A stretch of DNA of 64,000 nt from the NCBI RefSeq assembly GCF_009811555.1, contig NZ_BLIN01000005.1:3667501-3731500 (forward strand), in the 5' to 3' direction. A model generated the notes under the pieces. The model made no database searches. It had not been told where the DNA came from and was given only the letters and a program-made list of their open reading frames with translations. The position numbers and the translations under genes are program-made. Source of the stretch: Streptomyces caniferus (GTDB lineage Bacteria > Actinomycetota > Actinomycetes > Streptomycetales > Streptomycetaceae). Below, in pieces: positions 35,525 through 44,714 of the stretch. Position 1 is the first letter of the stretch; the number at the start of each line of letters is the position of its first letter.

Positions 35525-35554
35525 AACAACGGCTGGAATCCGGACAGAATTCCC
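35525..35554 (-). promoter_or_regulatory. sigma-R-type promoter of hrdD
   Basis: Minus strand reads GGGAAT, 18 bases, GTTGTT. This matches the S. coelicolor SigR consensus GGAAT-N18-GTT exactly. It lies about 95 bp upstream of the hrdD ATG. Confidence 0.8.
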
Positions 35555-35614
35555 ACGCCGCCCCGCTATTTTTCTGATCATGCAGTACCCTGCGCCCCCA
35601 CATAGGGAGGTCAC

Positions 35615-36181
35615 ATGCTGCGTGAGCAGGGGGAAGTGCAGGTCAGGGCGGGCACGGAAGCCGACCTTCCGGCCCTTACGGATCTTTACAACCACTACAT
35701 CCGTGAGACGTGCATCACCTTCGACCTGGAGCCCTTCACTCCGGACCAGCGCCGCCCGTGGTTGCTCTCCCACCCCCAAGACGGCCCGCACCGTCTTCTG
35801 GTTGCCCAGGAGGCAACAGACCGGACGAAAAACCCGCACAACGGGCCGGTGCCGGACCACCCCGGAGGTGCCCTGCTCGGCTACGCGACCAGCAGCGCGT
35901 TCCGCCCCAAGGCCGCCTACGCCCCCTCCGTCGAGGTCACCGTCTACTGCGCCCCGCACGCCGCCGGCCGCGGCATCGGCACGCTGCTCTACACGTCCCT
36001 CTTCCGGGCGCTGGCCGACGAGGACGTCCACCGCGCCTACGCCGGGATCACCCAGCCGAACGAGGCCTCCACACGTCTGCACAGCCGCTTCGGCTTCCGC
36101 CCCATCGGTACGTACACCGAGGTGGGCCGCAAGTTCGGCCGCTACTGGGACGTGGCCTGGTACCAGAAGGATCTGGGCTGA
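35615..36181 (+). CDS. GNAT acetyltransferase, phosphinothricin acetyltransferase-like
   Basis: 188 residues. Typical PAT/MddA layout: VRAGTEADLPALTDLYNHYI ... TFDLEPFTPDQRR at the N-terminus, the CoA motif APHAAGRGIGTLLYTSLF, and NEASTRLHSRFGFRPIGTYTEVGRKFGRYWDV at the end. Members acetylate methionine sulfone/sulfoximine or phosphinothricin. A polar insert (about residues 70-88) is longer than usual. ATG start behind AGGGAGG. Divergent from hrdD. Substrate is inferred. Confidence 0.85.
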   Translation: MLREQGEVQVRAGTEADLPALTDLYNHYIRETCITFDLEPFTPDQRRPWLLSHPQDGPHRLLVAQEATDRTKNPHNGPVPDHPGGALLGYATSSAFRPKAAYAPSVEVTVYCAPHAAGRGIGTLLYTSLFRALADEDVHRAYAGITQPNEASTRLHSRFGFRPIGTYTEVGRKFGRYWDVAWYQKDLG

Positions 36182-36458
36182 AGCGGCTCCCCATCAGGTT
36201 CCATCGGCTCTTCCACCACCTTCCCACCGGCTGTGCCGCGGCTTCCCACGGCTCCCCCACCGGCTTTCCCACGATGCCCCCGCGAAACGTCCCACGACGT
36301 CGCCACGTCTCCGCCCCGGCTCGTCCACCCCCGCCCCGCCCCCCGCCCGCGACCGCCCCGCCGCCGTCACCCGGCGTTCCGGTTGCCGCGGACGGCGCCC
36401 TGGTGTCGCCTGGACAGGAGGGGCAGCGGGACAGCGGGACGATCGAGAGGAGCCCGTC

Positions 36459-37031
36459 ATGGACCAGCACGCTCAGCGGCACGGCGCGAGAGCCGCCCGC
36501 TCGCACGGCACCGTCGACGGGGAACACGGCGCCACGGCGGACGCCCGGTCCCGTGACCCGCAGGGGGCCTCGCTACCGGCCGGAAGGGCCGGCCTGGCGG
36601 ACCGCGCCAAGCACCTTCCGGCGACGGTGTCCCTGCCGATCATCACGGCCCTCGCCTTCGGCTGCTTCACCATCTTCCGCACCCACACCGACGGCACCAA
36701 GGGCGGCCCGGCCATGCTGTACGGGCTCGCCGCGGCCGTGGTCTCCGGCGCGCTGGGACTGCTGGTGGCTCACTTCCAGTCGTCCATGCTCACCGAGACC
36801 CGGGCGCTCGCCTACGGCGCGCTCTTCGGCTGCTCGATGGGCTGGGTGTACAGCCTCGGCGGGGAATCGATCCTCAAGTCGTCCACCTTCGGCCTCGCCA
36901 TGGGCGCGATCATGTTCGTCGTCTCCCTCTACGTCTTCCGCACCCACCGCGTCCGCGAGCCGCACGGCAGACACCGCCCCCACAAGCCTCGGCACCAGGG
37001 GAGCCACGGCCTCCCCGTGGCCACCCACTGA
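36459..37031 (+). CDS. hypothetical membrane protein
   Basis: 190 residues. A polar 50-residue N-terminus, then four hydrophobic helices (SLPIITALAFGCFTIF, LYGLAAAVVSGALGLLVAHF, ALAYGALFGCSMGWVYSL, GLAMGAIMFVVSLYVF) and a His/Arg-rich tail. ATG behind GAGAGGAGCC. The apparent huge open frame upstream is not a gene. No family recognised. Confidence 0.72.
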   Translation: MDQHAQRHGARAARSHGTVDGEHGATADARSRDPQGASLPAGRAGLADRAKHLPATVSLPIITALAFGCFTIFRTHTDGTKGGPAMLYGLAAAVVSGALGLLVAHFQSSMLTETRALAYGALFGCSMGWVYSLGGESILKSSTFGLAMGAIMFVVSLYVFRTHRVREPHGRHRPHKPRHQGSHGLPVATH

Positions 37032-37094
37032 GGCGACCGCGCAGGGGGCGCCCGTCGGCCACGGAGACGGTCGGCGCCCAGGGGGGCGGCCGCG

Positions 37095-37652
37095 CTACCG
37101 CTCCCACTCCACCCGGAGCGCCGGATCGTCGGACCTCCGCCGGATGGTGCGCAGCGGCCGCCCCGGTGCCCAGCTCTCCAGCACCACGCACGCGTCCTCG
37201 GTATACGTGCGCACCGCCTCCGTCAGCTCCGCCCGGAAGAGGTGGAACGGCTCCGGCGGCCCGGCCGCCGCCGCATAGCGCGCGACCGTCGCGGGGTCCG
37301 TCACCTCCACGGCCCGCCCGGACACCCGTACGTCACCGTGGGACAGATCGGCGCCCGGCCCCGGATTGGCATGCAGCGAGAAGCGGGGGTCGCGCCGCAG
37401 GTCGGACGCCTTGCGCGAGCCCACCATCATGCCCAGCCACAGTTCCCCGTGACGGAAGTCCGCCTCCAGGCCGGTGAGCCGCGGCGCACCGTCCTTGCGG
37501 AGGCTCGCCAGGACGTGGTGGCGGTACGCGGCGAACCGCTCCCGCACCCGCCCGGCGAACTCCGGCACCACCGCCTCGACCATCGACCAGCCGACCGCCT
37601 CGCCCCCGTCGCCACTGCCGGCGCCGCCGTCACCTGTGCGCTCACTCGTCAT
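37095..37652 (-). CDS. pyridoxamine 5'-phosphate oxidase-like flavin/F420 protein
   Basis: 185 residues, split-barrel fold: FAAYRHHVLASLRKDGAPRL, LWLGMMVGSRKASDLRRDPRF and HGDVRVSGRAVEVTDPATV. Members bind FMN or F420 and reduce varied substrates. ATG at 37652. Convergent with the membrane protein before it. Substrate unknown. Confidence 0.82.
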   Translation of the reverse strand: MTSERTGDGGAGSGDGGEAVGWSMVEAVVPEFAGRVRERFAAYRHHVLASLRKDGAPRLTGLEADFRHGELWLGMMVGSRKASDLRRDPRFSLHANPGPGADLSHGDVRVSGRAVEVTDPATVARYAAAAGPPEPFHLFRAELTEAVRTYTEDACVVLESWAPGRPLRTIRRRSDDPALRVEWER

Positions 37653-37975
37653 GACGGCACTCTCCCGCCCATACCTGACACCTTCTGTCCGGTATGAGGC
37701 CGACAGGGACGCGGATGCGGGAGGACCGCCGCCTCAACAGCCCGGCGAGGCAGGCCGGAAGACCGGCGGCAAGGTAGGCCGGAAGCCCGCTACCCGTGCC
37801 GCCCCGCCCTCTAGCTCGACGCCTACACGGCCGAACCGGAGGACGCACCGAGCGCCCGCGCCCGTATCACCGGCGCCAACTGGCATGCGGCGCTGGGCGA
37901 TCCGAGCCGGGTACCGCGCCGCCCGCTCGCCGGCTCCTCGGCCGCACCGCACCGACCGCTCCCCCCCCCGCTCCC
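37653..37975. other. intergenic region, possible gene remnant
   Basis: Gap of 323 bp. A stretch on the plus strand (about 37813-37920) reads LDAYTAEPEDAPSARARITG and onward to WHAALGDPSR with gene-like composition but no start, preceded by a stop; it may be a remnant. Nothing else supported. Confidence 0.35.
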
Positions 37976-38752
37976 TCACCCGAACTGCACCGACCGCTTC
38001 GCCAGCCCCATCCAGAACCCGTCGATCACACTGCGCCCGGCGTCCAACTGCCCATAGGCGTCCGCGGCCCCCAGGGTCACGAACAGCGGGGCGAAGTGCT
38101 CGGTACGGGGATGGGCCAGCCGGCCGGCCGGCGCCTTGTGCGCGAAGTCGAAGAGGGCGTCGAGGTCCTGGGCCTCCAGGGCCCGGCGCCCCCAGTCGTC
38201 GAACTCCGCCGACCACGCCGGCGTACCGCCGTCGGCGTGCCGCAGCGCGGCCAGATTGTGCGTGAAGAACCCGCTGCCGATGATCAGCACGCCCTCCTCG
38301 CGCAACGGCGCGAGCTTGCGCCCGATCTCGTGGAGCCGGCGCGGATCGAGGGTCGGCAGGGACATCTGGAGCACGGGGACGTCGGCGTCCGGGAACATCT
38401 CCACGAGCGGGACGTAGGCGCCGTGGTCGAGCCCCCGCTCGGGGATGTCCACTACGGGCAGGCCCGCCGTGCGCAGCGTCCCGCGTATCCGCTCGGCCAG
38501 CCGCGGCGCCCCGGGCGCCGGGTAGCACACCTGGTAGTAGCGCTCCGGAAAACCCCAGAAGTCGTGGACCAGCGGCACGGTGCGGGTGGCACCGAGCGCG
38601 AGCGGCGCCTCCTCCCAGTGCGCGGAGACCATCAGTACGGCCCGGGGGCGCGGCAGCTCGGCCGACCAGGCGGCGAGCTGCCCCGGCCACCACGGGTCGT
38701 CGGCGAGCGGCGGGGCCCCATGGCTGAGATAGAGCACCGGTATCACGGACAT
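37976..38752 (-). CDS. DODA-type extradiol ring-cleavage dioxygenase (YgiD-like)
   Basis: About 258 residues, class III extradiol dioxygenase. YLSHGAPPLADD and ISAHWEE-like SAHWEEAPLAL supply the first metal His residues, GLDHGAYVPLVEMFP the next, and GSGFFTHNL the last. Acts on catechol-type compounds in the cytosol. ATG 38752 chosen; a GTG one codon upstream is possible. Divergent from a marR gene with a perfect palindrome between them, so MarR probably represses it. Confidence 0.87.
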   Translation of the reverse strand: MSVIPVLYLSHGAPPLADDPWWPGQLAAWSAELPRPRAVLMVSAHWEEAPLALGATRTVPLVHDFWGFPERYYQVCYPAPGAPRLAERIRGTLRTAGLPVVDIPERGLDHGAYVPLVEMFPDADVPVLQMSLPTLDPRRLHEIGRKLAPLREEGVLIIGSGFFTHNLAALRHADGGTPAWSAEFDDWGRRALEAQDLDALFDFAHKAPAGRLAHPRTEHFAPLFVTLGAADAYGQLDAGRSVIDGFWMGLAKRSVQFG

Positions 38753-38820
38753 CACACCCCCACGGCGTCACACTTGGCAGTAGTCGGTGCGCGTGACGAT
38801 CGACCGCCACACACCACAAT

Positions 38821-38836
38821 GCTTGAAGTTTCAAGC
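38821..38836. promoter_or_regulatory. MarR-type operator palindrome
   Basis: Perfect inverted repeat GCTTGAAGTTTCAAGC in the 155-bp divergent region. A second half-match (TTGTTCAAACTTAA, near 38862-38875) may be an extra site. Confidence 0.6.
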
Positions 38837-38907
38837 GTCGAACCCTCAGCATAGCTCGGCGTTGTTCAAACTTAAATAACTCTCCGGGTGGTGAGAGAGT
38901 GGATGGT

Positions 38908-39405
38908 ATGAGCAACGAACCCGCAGCAGAGCCGCGCTGGCTCAGCGACGAGGAGCAATTCGCCTGGCAGTGCTACCTCCACGCCACCACGCTCCTGGAG
39001 GATCACCTCGACCGTCAGCTGCAGCGGGACGCCGGTATGCCGCATGTCTACTACGGGCTGCTCGTCCAGCTCTCCCGTGCACCGCGGCGCCGGATGCGGA
39101 TGACCGAGCTGGCCCAGAACGCCAAGATCACCCGCTCCCGGCTCTCCCATGCGATCGCGCGTCTGGAGAAGAACGGCTGGGTGCGGCGCGAGAACTGCGC
39201 GTCCGACAAGCGGGGCCAGAACGCCCATCTCACGGACGAGGGCATGCGGGTCCTGGAGAAGACCGCCCCCGGCCATGTCACCGCCGTACGCGCCGCGATC
39301 TTCGACCGGCTCTCCCCGGAGCAGGTGGGTCAACTGGCCGAGATCTGCCAGGTGATGGTGGAAGGGCTGCAGCCGAAAGGCGCCGACCTCCCCTGGCTCC
39401 GCTGA
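38908..39405 (+). CDS. MarR family transcriptional regulator
   Basis: 165 residues. Winged helix with MTELAQNAKITRSRLSHAIARL as recognition region and CASDKRGQNAHLTDEGMRVLE as the wing. ATG 38908 chosen over an upstream GTG (38899). Divergent from the extradiol dioxygenase gene; the shared palindrome suggests it senses a phenolic or quinone and represses both genes. Confidence 0.88.
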   Translation: MSNEPAAEPRWLSDEEQFAWQCYLHATTLLEDHLDRQLQRDAGMPHVYYGLLVQLSRAPRRRMRMTELAQNAKITRSRLSHAIARLEKNGWVRRENCASDKRGQNAHLTDEGMRVLEKTAPGHVTAVRAAIFDRLSPEQVGQLAEICQVMVEGLQPKGADLPWLR

Positions 39406-39652
39406 CGAAGCAGCGGAACCGGAAGAGGCCGGCGCCGGTGGAGCGAGCGGGGCTGCGCGGCTGTGCACAGAGACGCCGGGCCGGAAACGGCCCGGCGCAC
39501 CCATGAGCCCGGCGCACCCCACGGGGCGGGCGCCCCCTACGAGCCGGGCGCACCCATGAATCAGGTAGGAATGCGGTAAGAGCGCGGGGGAGGCGGCGGC
39601 CGCGAGGTGACACCGGCCCGTGGGCCCGTGCGGCCACCCCGCCCCCGCATGA

Positions 39653-41176
39653 TCAGTGCGCCATCACCGGGACGTGCACCTCGTCCTCGTGGGCCGCACC
39701 CTCGCCGTCCTCCGACGAGGCCACCTGCCGAACGCCCCCCGGCCGCCCGGTGTTGATGAAGGTGAAGGCGATCACGCCCGCCAGGGCCAGGATGCCGACC
39801 GCCCACCAGATGGCGGTGGTGTAGCCGTGCACCATCGCCTGGAGCTTGAGCAGATCCAGCGAGCGCGCACCGGCCGCATGCGACGTGGCGTACGCGCTGG
39901 TGGCACTGGCCGCGATGGTGTTCAGCAGCGCCGTACCGATCGCACCGCCCACCTGCTGCGAGGTGTTGACCATCGCGGAGGCGACACCGGCGTCCCGCGG
40001 CTGCACCCCGTGCGTGGCCAGCGACATGGCCGGCATGAACGCCGTACCCATGCCGAGCCCCATCAGCAGGAAGCCGGGCAGGATCAGCGCCGGGTAGGAC
40101 GTGTCGAGGTCGATCTGGGTCAGCACGAGCATGCCGAGCGCGGCGACCGTGAAGCCCGGCGCCATCAGCAGCCGCGGGCGGACCCTGGTCATCAGCCGGG
40201 CACCGATCTGCGTCGATCCGGTGATCATGCCGACGATCATCGGCAGGAAGGCCAGACCGGTCGTGACCGGCGTGTAGCCCTTCACGATCTGCAGGTAGTA
40301 GGTCAGGAAGAGGAAGAGACCGAACATGCCGATCACGGCCAGACCCAGCGACGCGTAGATGCCGGCCCGGTTCCGCTCCGCGACCACCCGCAGCGGCAGC
40401 AGCGGGGCCTTCACCTTGGACTCGACCAGCACGAACGCCAGCAGCAGGACGACCGCAGCGGCGAACAGGCCGAGGGTCGGACCGGCCAGCCAGCCGTCGG
40501 ACTCGGCCCGGGTGAACCCGTAGACCAGCGAGACCAGGCCGAGCGTGGCCAGGATGACGCCGGGGACGTCCAGCCGGGAGGTGTTGCGGCTGCCCGCGGG
40601 CTCCCGGATGACCAGGAAGGCGCCGGTCGCGGCCACCACGGCGAACGGGATGTTGACGAAGAAGGTCCAGCGCCAGTTCATGTACTCGGTCAGCACACCG
40701 CCGAGGATCAGTCCCACGGCGCCGCCGCCGCCGGCGATCGCACCGAAGATGCCGAACGCCTTGGCGCGCTCCTTGGCCTCGGTGAAGGTCACGGCCAGCA
40801 GCGACAGCGCGGCCGGCGCCAGCAGCGCGCCGAAGACGCCCTGGAGCGCACGCGCGCCCAGCAGCATCTCCTGGTTGGCCGCGGCCCCGCCGAGCGCGGA
40901 GGCGACCGCGAATCCGGTCAGTCCGATGACGAAGGTCCGCTTACGTCCCCACAGGTCGGCGACGCGGCCGCCGAAGAGCAGCAGACCGCCGAAGGCCAGT
41001 GCGTAGGCGGTGATCACCCACTGCCGGTTGGCGTCGGTGATACCGAGATCCTGCTGGGCGGAGGGCAGCGCGATGTTCACGATGGTCGCGTCGAGAACGA
41101 CCATCAGCTGGGCGAGAGCGATGAATATCAGCGCTTTCCAGCGCCGGGGATCGACGTGTGTGGATGTTTCAGGCAT
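39653..41176 (-). CDS. DHA2 family MFS multidrug efflux transporter
   Basis: 507 residues with 14 predicted helices. Motif A of helix 2-3 (GGRVADLWGRKRTFVIG), antiporter motif C-like GAIAGGGGAVGLILGGVL, and the helix 1 VVLDATIVNIALPS that defines DHA2/EmrB proteins. ATG at 41176. A tetR gene starts further upstream in the same direction with a TetR-like palindrome ahead of it, the usual regulator/pump pairing. The substrate is not predictable. Confidence 0.9.
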   Translation of the reverse strand: MPETSTHVDPRRWKALIFIALAQLMVVLDATIVNIALPSAQQDLGITDANRQWVITAYALAFGGLLLFGGRVADLWGRKRTFVIGLTGFAVASALGGAAANQEMLLGARALQGVFGALLAPAALSLLAVTFTEAKERAKAFGIFGAIAGGGGAVGLILGGVLTEYMNWRWTFFVNIPFAVVAATGAFLVIREPAGSRNTSRLDVPGVILATLGLVSLVYGFTRAESDGWLAGPTLGLFAAAVVLLLAFVLVESKVKAPLLPLRVVAERNRAGIYASLGLAVIGMFGLFLFLTYYLQIVKGYTPVTTGLAFLPMIVGMITGSTQIGARLMTRVRPRLLMAPGFTVAALGMLVLTQIDLDTSYPALILPGFLLMGLGMGTAFMPAMSLATHGVQPRDAGVASAMVNTSQQVGGAIGTALLNTIAASATSAYATSHAAGARSLDLLKLQAMVHGYTTAIWWAVGILALAGVIAFTFINTGRPGGVRQVASSEDGEGAAHEDEVHVPVMAH

Positions 41177-41342
41177 GGCGGGATCCACCTAGTGGTGCAG
41201 TGAGCGAACAAGAGCGAAGAACGGGACGTGACGGGCGAAGAACGGACGTGAAAGACGAAATACGGCGTGCGGGACGAGCAGGACTGGCGGTACGGGCGGG
41301 ACGACTGCTGGGCGACGGGCCGCCGCGGCGCGGCCCGGTGGT

Positions 41343-42005
41343 CTACGAGCGGCGCCTCAGGTCGTCCAAGGTGGCCGCGACTCCGGGAAGTTCGGAACGG
41401 GCCGGCGCCTGCAGGCCGTCCAGGAACAGCTGCAGATGACGGTGCACGAACTGATCGAAGTTCGTACAGCTGCTGCCCGGCAGCGGCCGGGTGAGCTGCG
41501 TGAGCGCGACCATCAGATCACCGACGGCGATGTCGGTGCGCAGCTGGCCGCTGGCGCGCGCGGCACCCATCACGGCCTCGACGGCCGCCTCCAGGCGGTC
41601 GCGCGCCGCGACCAGATCGGGGTGGTCGCGGTCGACGCCGTCGGAGAGCAACGGGCACAGGGCCCCGATCCGCTCCTCCACCGCGGCGTGGACAAAGCGC
41701 CTCAGCGCTTGAAAAGCATCGGACTCCTCCGCAAGGGCACTCTCCGCGCGGTCCGCGGTACGGGACATGACGGCGAGCGTGACGTGGTGGATCAACTCCG
41801 GGCGATCCGCGAAGTGACGATAGAGCGTCGCATTGCCGACACCCGCACGTCGAGCGATTTCATCGAGCGGCACCTCGGGCCCGAACTCGACCATCGTCTC
41901 GCGGGCGGCGGCAACGATCCGCTCCCGGTTGCGCAGCGCATCGGCCCGCAGACGGGGCTGCTGCCCCTTCCCCTCGGTCTTCGCGCATGCGGTAACGGCG
42001 GTCAC
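41343..42005 (-). CDS. TetR family transcriptional regulator
   Basis: 220 residues. Helix-turn-helix EVPLDEIARRAGVGNATLYRHF at residues 43-64 and a ligand domain of the SbtR-like type (ALRRFVHAAVEERIGALCPLL). Located upstream of the MFS pump on the same strand with a 166-bp gap. Palindromes at 42201-42239 precede it. Confidence 0.88.
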   Translation of the reverse strand: MTAVTACAKTEGKGQQPRLRADALRNRERIVAAARETMVEFGPEVPLDEIARRAGVGNATLYRHFADRPELIHHVTLAVMSRTADRAESALAEESDAFQALRRFVHAAVEERIGALCPLLSDGVDRDHPDLVAARDRLEAAVEAVMGAARASGQLRTDIAVGDLMVALTQLTRPLPGSSCTNFDQFVHRHLQLFLDGLQAPARSELPGVAATLDDLRRRS

Positions 42006-42200
42006 GGCAGCTCACTCCCCTCCACTCTCGGCACTTCTCGACGGCCTGGATTCCCGGGCGACCCGCGCCCCGCCCGCCCGGTCGGGTGAACCGGCGAACG
42101 ACCGGGCCGACCCCGGCCGACGAGCGAAGGGCCGGGCGACCGACCGGGAGCCGGGCGGACCGGCACACACCGACACGGACCGGCCGGACCAGCCGGGTGC

Positions 42201-42239
42201 GAAGCGGGGAACCACTCCCCGCTTCCTCCAGACGTCTGG
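42201..42239. promoter_or_regulatory. two adjacent palindromes upstream of tetR
   Basis: CCAGACGTCTGG (42228-42239) is a perfect 12-bp palindrome suited to TetR. Directly before it is GAAGCGGGGA (42201-42210) with TCCCCGCTTC (42216-42225), a 10-bp hairpin. They lie in the 433-bp divergent gap 42006-42438, which shows no gene. Confidence 0.5.
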
Positions 42240-42438
42240 TTAAACGGGGAGAGCCTCCCCGGATATTTCACGCCCCCTTGTGACCTGAGCCACACTCACC
42301 ACCTCGCGTCGGGCGTCCGCTCCCCGACGGACCGGCGGCGGCCGGGCCGACACCGGACCGACCCATCCGGCCCTGCCATGCCTCCGGTTGACGTAACCCC
42401 GCGCGCGAGCGATCCCCTGTCCACACAAGGTGATCGAT

Positions 42439-43686
42439 ATGAAGCACAAGGTATCCGCGGCCCTGGCCGCAGGCGCGGCCATCGTGGCCGCGGCGATAGC
42501 ACTGGGCTCACCGCCCAGTGCCGTCGCCATACCTACCGCGCCCGGGAGCTCACCGAGCGGCCCGTGCGCGCTGCGCGGCATCAGCGACGACGTCGCCGAA
42601 TCCGCCTACACCCCGGCCGGCTACGCCCGCTCGTCCGGCACCGTCAGGGCGCTCACCCTCTTCATCGACTTCCCGGACGCCCCCGCCACCCTGTCCCCCC
42701 GCGCCCGCTTCGCCGAATTCTTCCCGGCCGCGACGGACTACTTCCGCACCAGCTCGTACGGCAGGCTGACCTACCACCCCATGCCGCTGTTCCGGTGGAT
42801 CCACATGTCCCGCCCGCTCGAGGCGTACGGCATCGGGCGGGGCGCCAACTTCGACCCGGCCTCCGACGACGGCTATCACGCCCTCTCCCGGGAGCTCGTC
42901 CGCGCCGTCGACCCGGTCGTCGACTTCCGCGACTACGACGTCATCAACGTCATCGCCACCCCCAACGCGGGCCCGCCCGCGACCCGTACGGTCCTGTCGG
43001 TCACCTTCAGCGGCGGCGACATGGGGCTGAAGACCTCCGACGGGGTGCCGTTCCGGAATGCGTCCTTCATCTGGAGCCGGCAGACCGGGGTGAGCGCCTT
43101 CCGTGTCCTCAACCACGAGAACGCCCACAGCTTCGGCCTGCCCGACCTCTACTACACCGACAACCGCGACGCCCCGCCCGCGGTGGGGCACTGGGACCCG
43201 ATGGACGAGGACTGGGGGCCGAGCAACGACTTCGTCGGCTGGCACAAGTGGAAGCTCGGCTGGCTGTCCGCCGATCAGGTGCACTGCGCCCCACGCCACG
43301 GGACGCCCGGCGAACACACCCTCACCCCGATCTCCACGCCCGGCGGCACCAAGATCGTCGTCGTCCCGACCTCGTCCCGCACCGCCCTGGTCGTCGAGGC
43401 CCGCACCCGCAGCCCGCTCGACCCCGCCGTCTGCCGCCCCGGGATCCTCGTCTACCGCGTCGCCACCGACGTCCCCTCGGGCCGCGGCCCGCTCCGCATC
43501 GTGGACGCCACACCCCACAGCGGCGGCTGCTACCGGGACAACAAATACGTCGACCCGGAACTCACCGACGCCACCTTCCTCCCCGGCGACACCTACACGG
43601 ACCGCCGCAGCGGGGCCGCCGTCACCGTCCTGACGGAGAACCCGGACGGCACCTATCGCGTACGGGTGACACCTGCCCGCGACTAG
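42439..43686 (+). CDS. secreted M6-like zinc metalloprotease
   Basis: 415 residues. Signal peptide with hydrophobic core AAGAAIVAAAIALGSPPSAV. The zinc site is LNHENAHSFGLPDLYY, i.e. HExxH followed by G and D, as in immune inhibitor A/M6 enzymes. Other M6 features: GYARSSGTVRALTLFIDFPD and DEDWGPSNDFVGWHKWKLGW. Cys residues downstream are suited to a disulfide. ATG 42439 behind AAGGTGAT. The stop codon TAG is formed at the edge of a MITE, so the natural C-terminus may have been altered slightly. Confidence 0.85.
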   Translation: MKHKVSAALAAGAAIVAAAIALGSPPSAVAIPTAPGSSPSGPCALRGISDDVAESAYTPAGYARSSGTVRALTLFIDFPDAPATLSPRARFAEFFPAATDYFRTSSYGRLTYHPMPLFRWIHMSRPLEAYGIGRGANFDPASDDGYHALSRELVRAVDPVVDFRDYDVINVIATPNAGPPATRTVLSVTFSGGDMGLKTSDGVPFRNASFIWSRQTGVSAFRVLNHENAHSFGLPDLYYTDNRDAPPAVGHWDPMDEDWGPSNDFVGWHKWKLGWLSADQVHCAPRHGTPGEHTLTPISTPGGTKIVVVPTSSRTALVVEARTRSPLDPAVCRPGILVYRVATDVPSGRGPLRIVDATPHSGGCYRDNKYVDPELTDATFLPGDTYTDRRSGAAVTVLTENPDGTYRVRVTPARD

Positions 43687-43890
43687 GGCGTGTCCGCAAA
43701 GTCCCGTCGTCTGCCCGGAGGGCGTGGCTCGCGGCGTCTGGTGCGTGCGCTCGCAAGGCGGAGGGTCGTCCTCGCAGTGGGCCTACGTGGACGATCCCGA
43801 CAACGCAGCGAGCGTGCGTGCCTGGGGGCACCTCCCAGCGGTAGCTGGGGGAGCGCCGCGAGCCAGGCGGGACTTTGCGGACACGCCCTA
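43684..43890. mobile_element. MITE-like element with 23-bp perfect terminal inverted repeats
   Basis: Ends are TAGGGCGTGTCCGCAAAGTC... (43684-43706) and its exact reverse complement (43868-43890), 207 bp in all. TA at both edges looks like a target-site duplication. No coding capacity. GGCGTGTCCGCAAAGTCC-type ends recur in Streptomyces genomes and probably depend on an IS transposase elsewhere. Confidence 0.85.
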
Positions 43891-44046
43891 AGGGCGGGCA
43901 TCCGTACGGAGGACACCAGCGCGCACCCGGCCAGGGCGGGCATCGCGTACGAGCGCCCCCGGCACCCGCCCGGCGCGGACGGGAGCCGTGTACGAGCGCC
44001 CCGCGGCACGGGCGCGCCCCCCGGCGTCAGCGGGCACCACCCGGCG

Positions 44047-44703
44047 TCAGTCGAGCTCCGGGTCGCCCTCCTCCCGCCAGTGCCGCCGCCCGATGCTGAT
44101 CAGCCGCAGCTGCCTGCGCGCCACCCGCACCACCTGCTCGGCCGCCCCCTCGTCCCCGTCCGCCTCGGCGTCGAGCAGCGCCGCGGCCGTCGTCACCAGC
44201 CGGTCCACGTACAGCTCCGCCAGCATCCGCACATCGTCATCGCGCCAGCCCTCCGACACCGGCTGGGACTTGAGCGCCGCCGCGACCTCCTCCGCGAACC
44301 GGTCCAGCTCATCCGCGATGGCCTGCCGCACGGCCCGTACACCGCCGTGCCGTTCGCGCGCCACAAATCTGATGTGCAGCGGATAGCGCCGCACGTGCTG
44401 CTCGACGACCGCGACCGTACGGTCGATCCGCTCCTCGGCCCCGTCCTGCTCGGCGAGGATCGCCCGCACCATCACATGCAGGCTGCCCAGCGCCTCCTCG
44501 ACGAGCGCGACGCCCAGTTCCCCCATGTCCCGGAAGTGCCGGTAGAACGCGGTCGGGGCGATCCCCACCATCCGCGTCACCTCCCGCAACCCCAGGCTGC
44601 TCAGACTCTGCTCCTCCAGCAGGCCGAGCGCCGCGTCGAGCAACGCCTGACGGGTCTTCTGTTTCTGGGCCTGCCGGACTCCAAGGCTGTGACTGTGACT
44701 CAT
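44047..44703 (-). CDS. TetR family (FabR-like) regulator
   Basis: 218 residues. Helix-turn-helix QSLSSLGLREVTRMVGIAPTAF then YRHFRDMGELG, typical of FabR-like regulators of fatty-acid genes. His/Ser-rich start MSHSHSLG. ATG at 44703. Divergent from two small membrane protein genes, with a pair of 15-bp direct repeats in between as likely binding sites. Confidence 0.87.
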   Translation of the reverse strand: MSHSHSLGVRQAQKQKTRQALLDAALGLLEEQSLSSLGLREVTRMVGIAPTAFYRHFRDMGELGVALVEEALGSLHVMVRAILAEQDGAEERIDRTVAVVEQHVRRYPLHIRFVARERHGGVRAVRQAIADELDRFAEEVAAALKSQPVSEGWRDDDVRMLAELYVDRLVTTAAALLDAEADGDEGAAEQVVRVARRQLRLISIGRRHWREEGDPELD

Positions 44704-44714
44704 GTCATCCAGTA

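Noticed and set aside
33429..37031. 1200-codon open frame on the plus strand
   Set aside because: It is antisense to fruR and hrdD; only its last 190 codons (from 36459) are a gene. GC-rich DNA gives long stop-free shadows.
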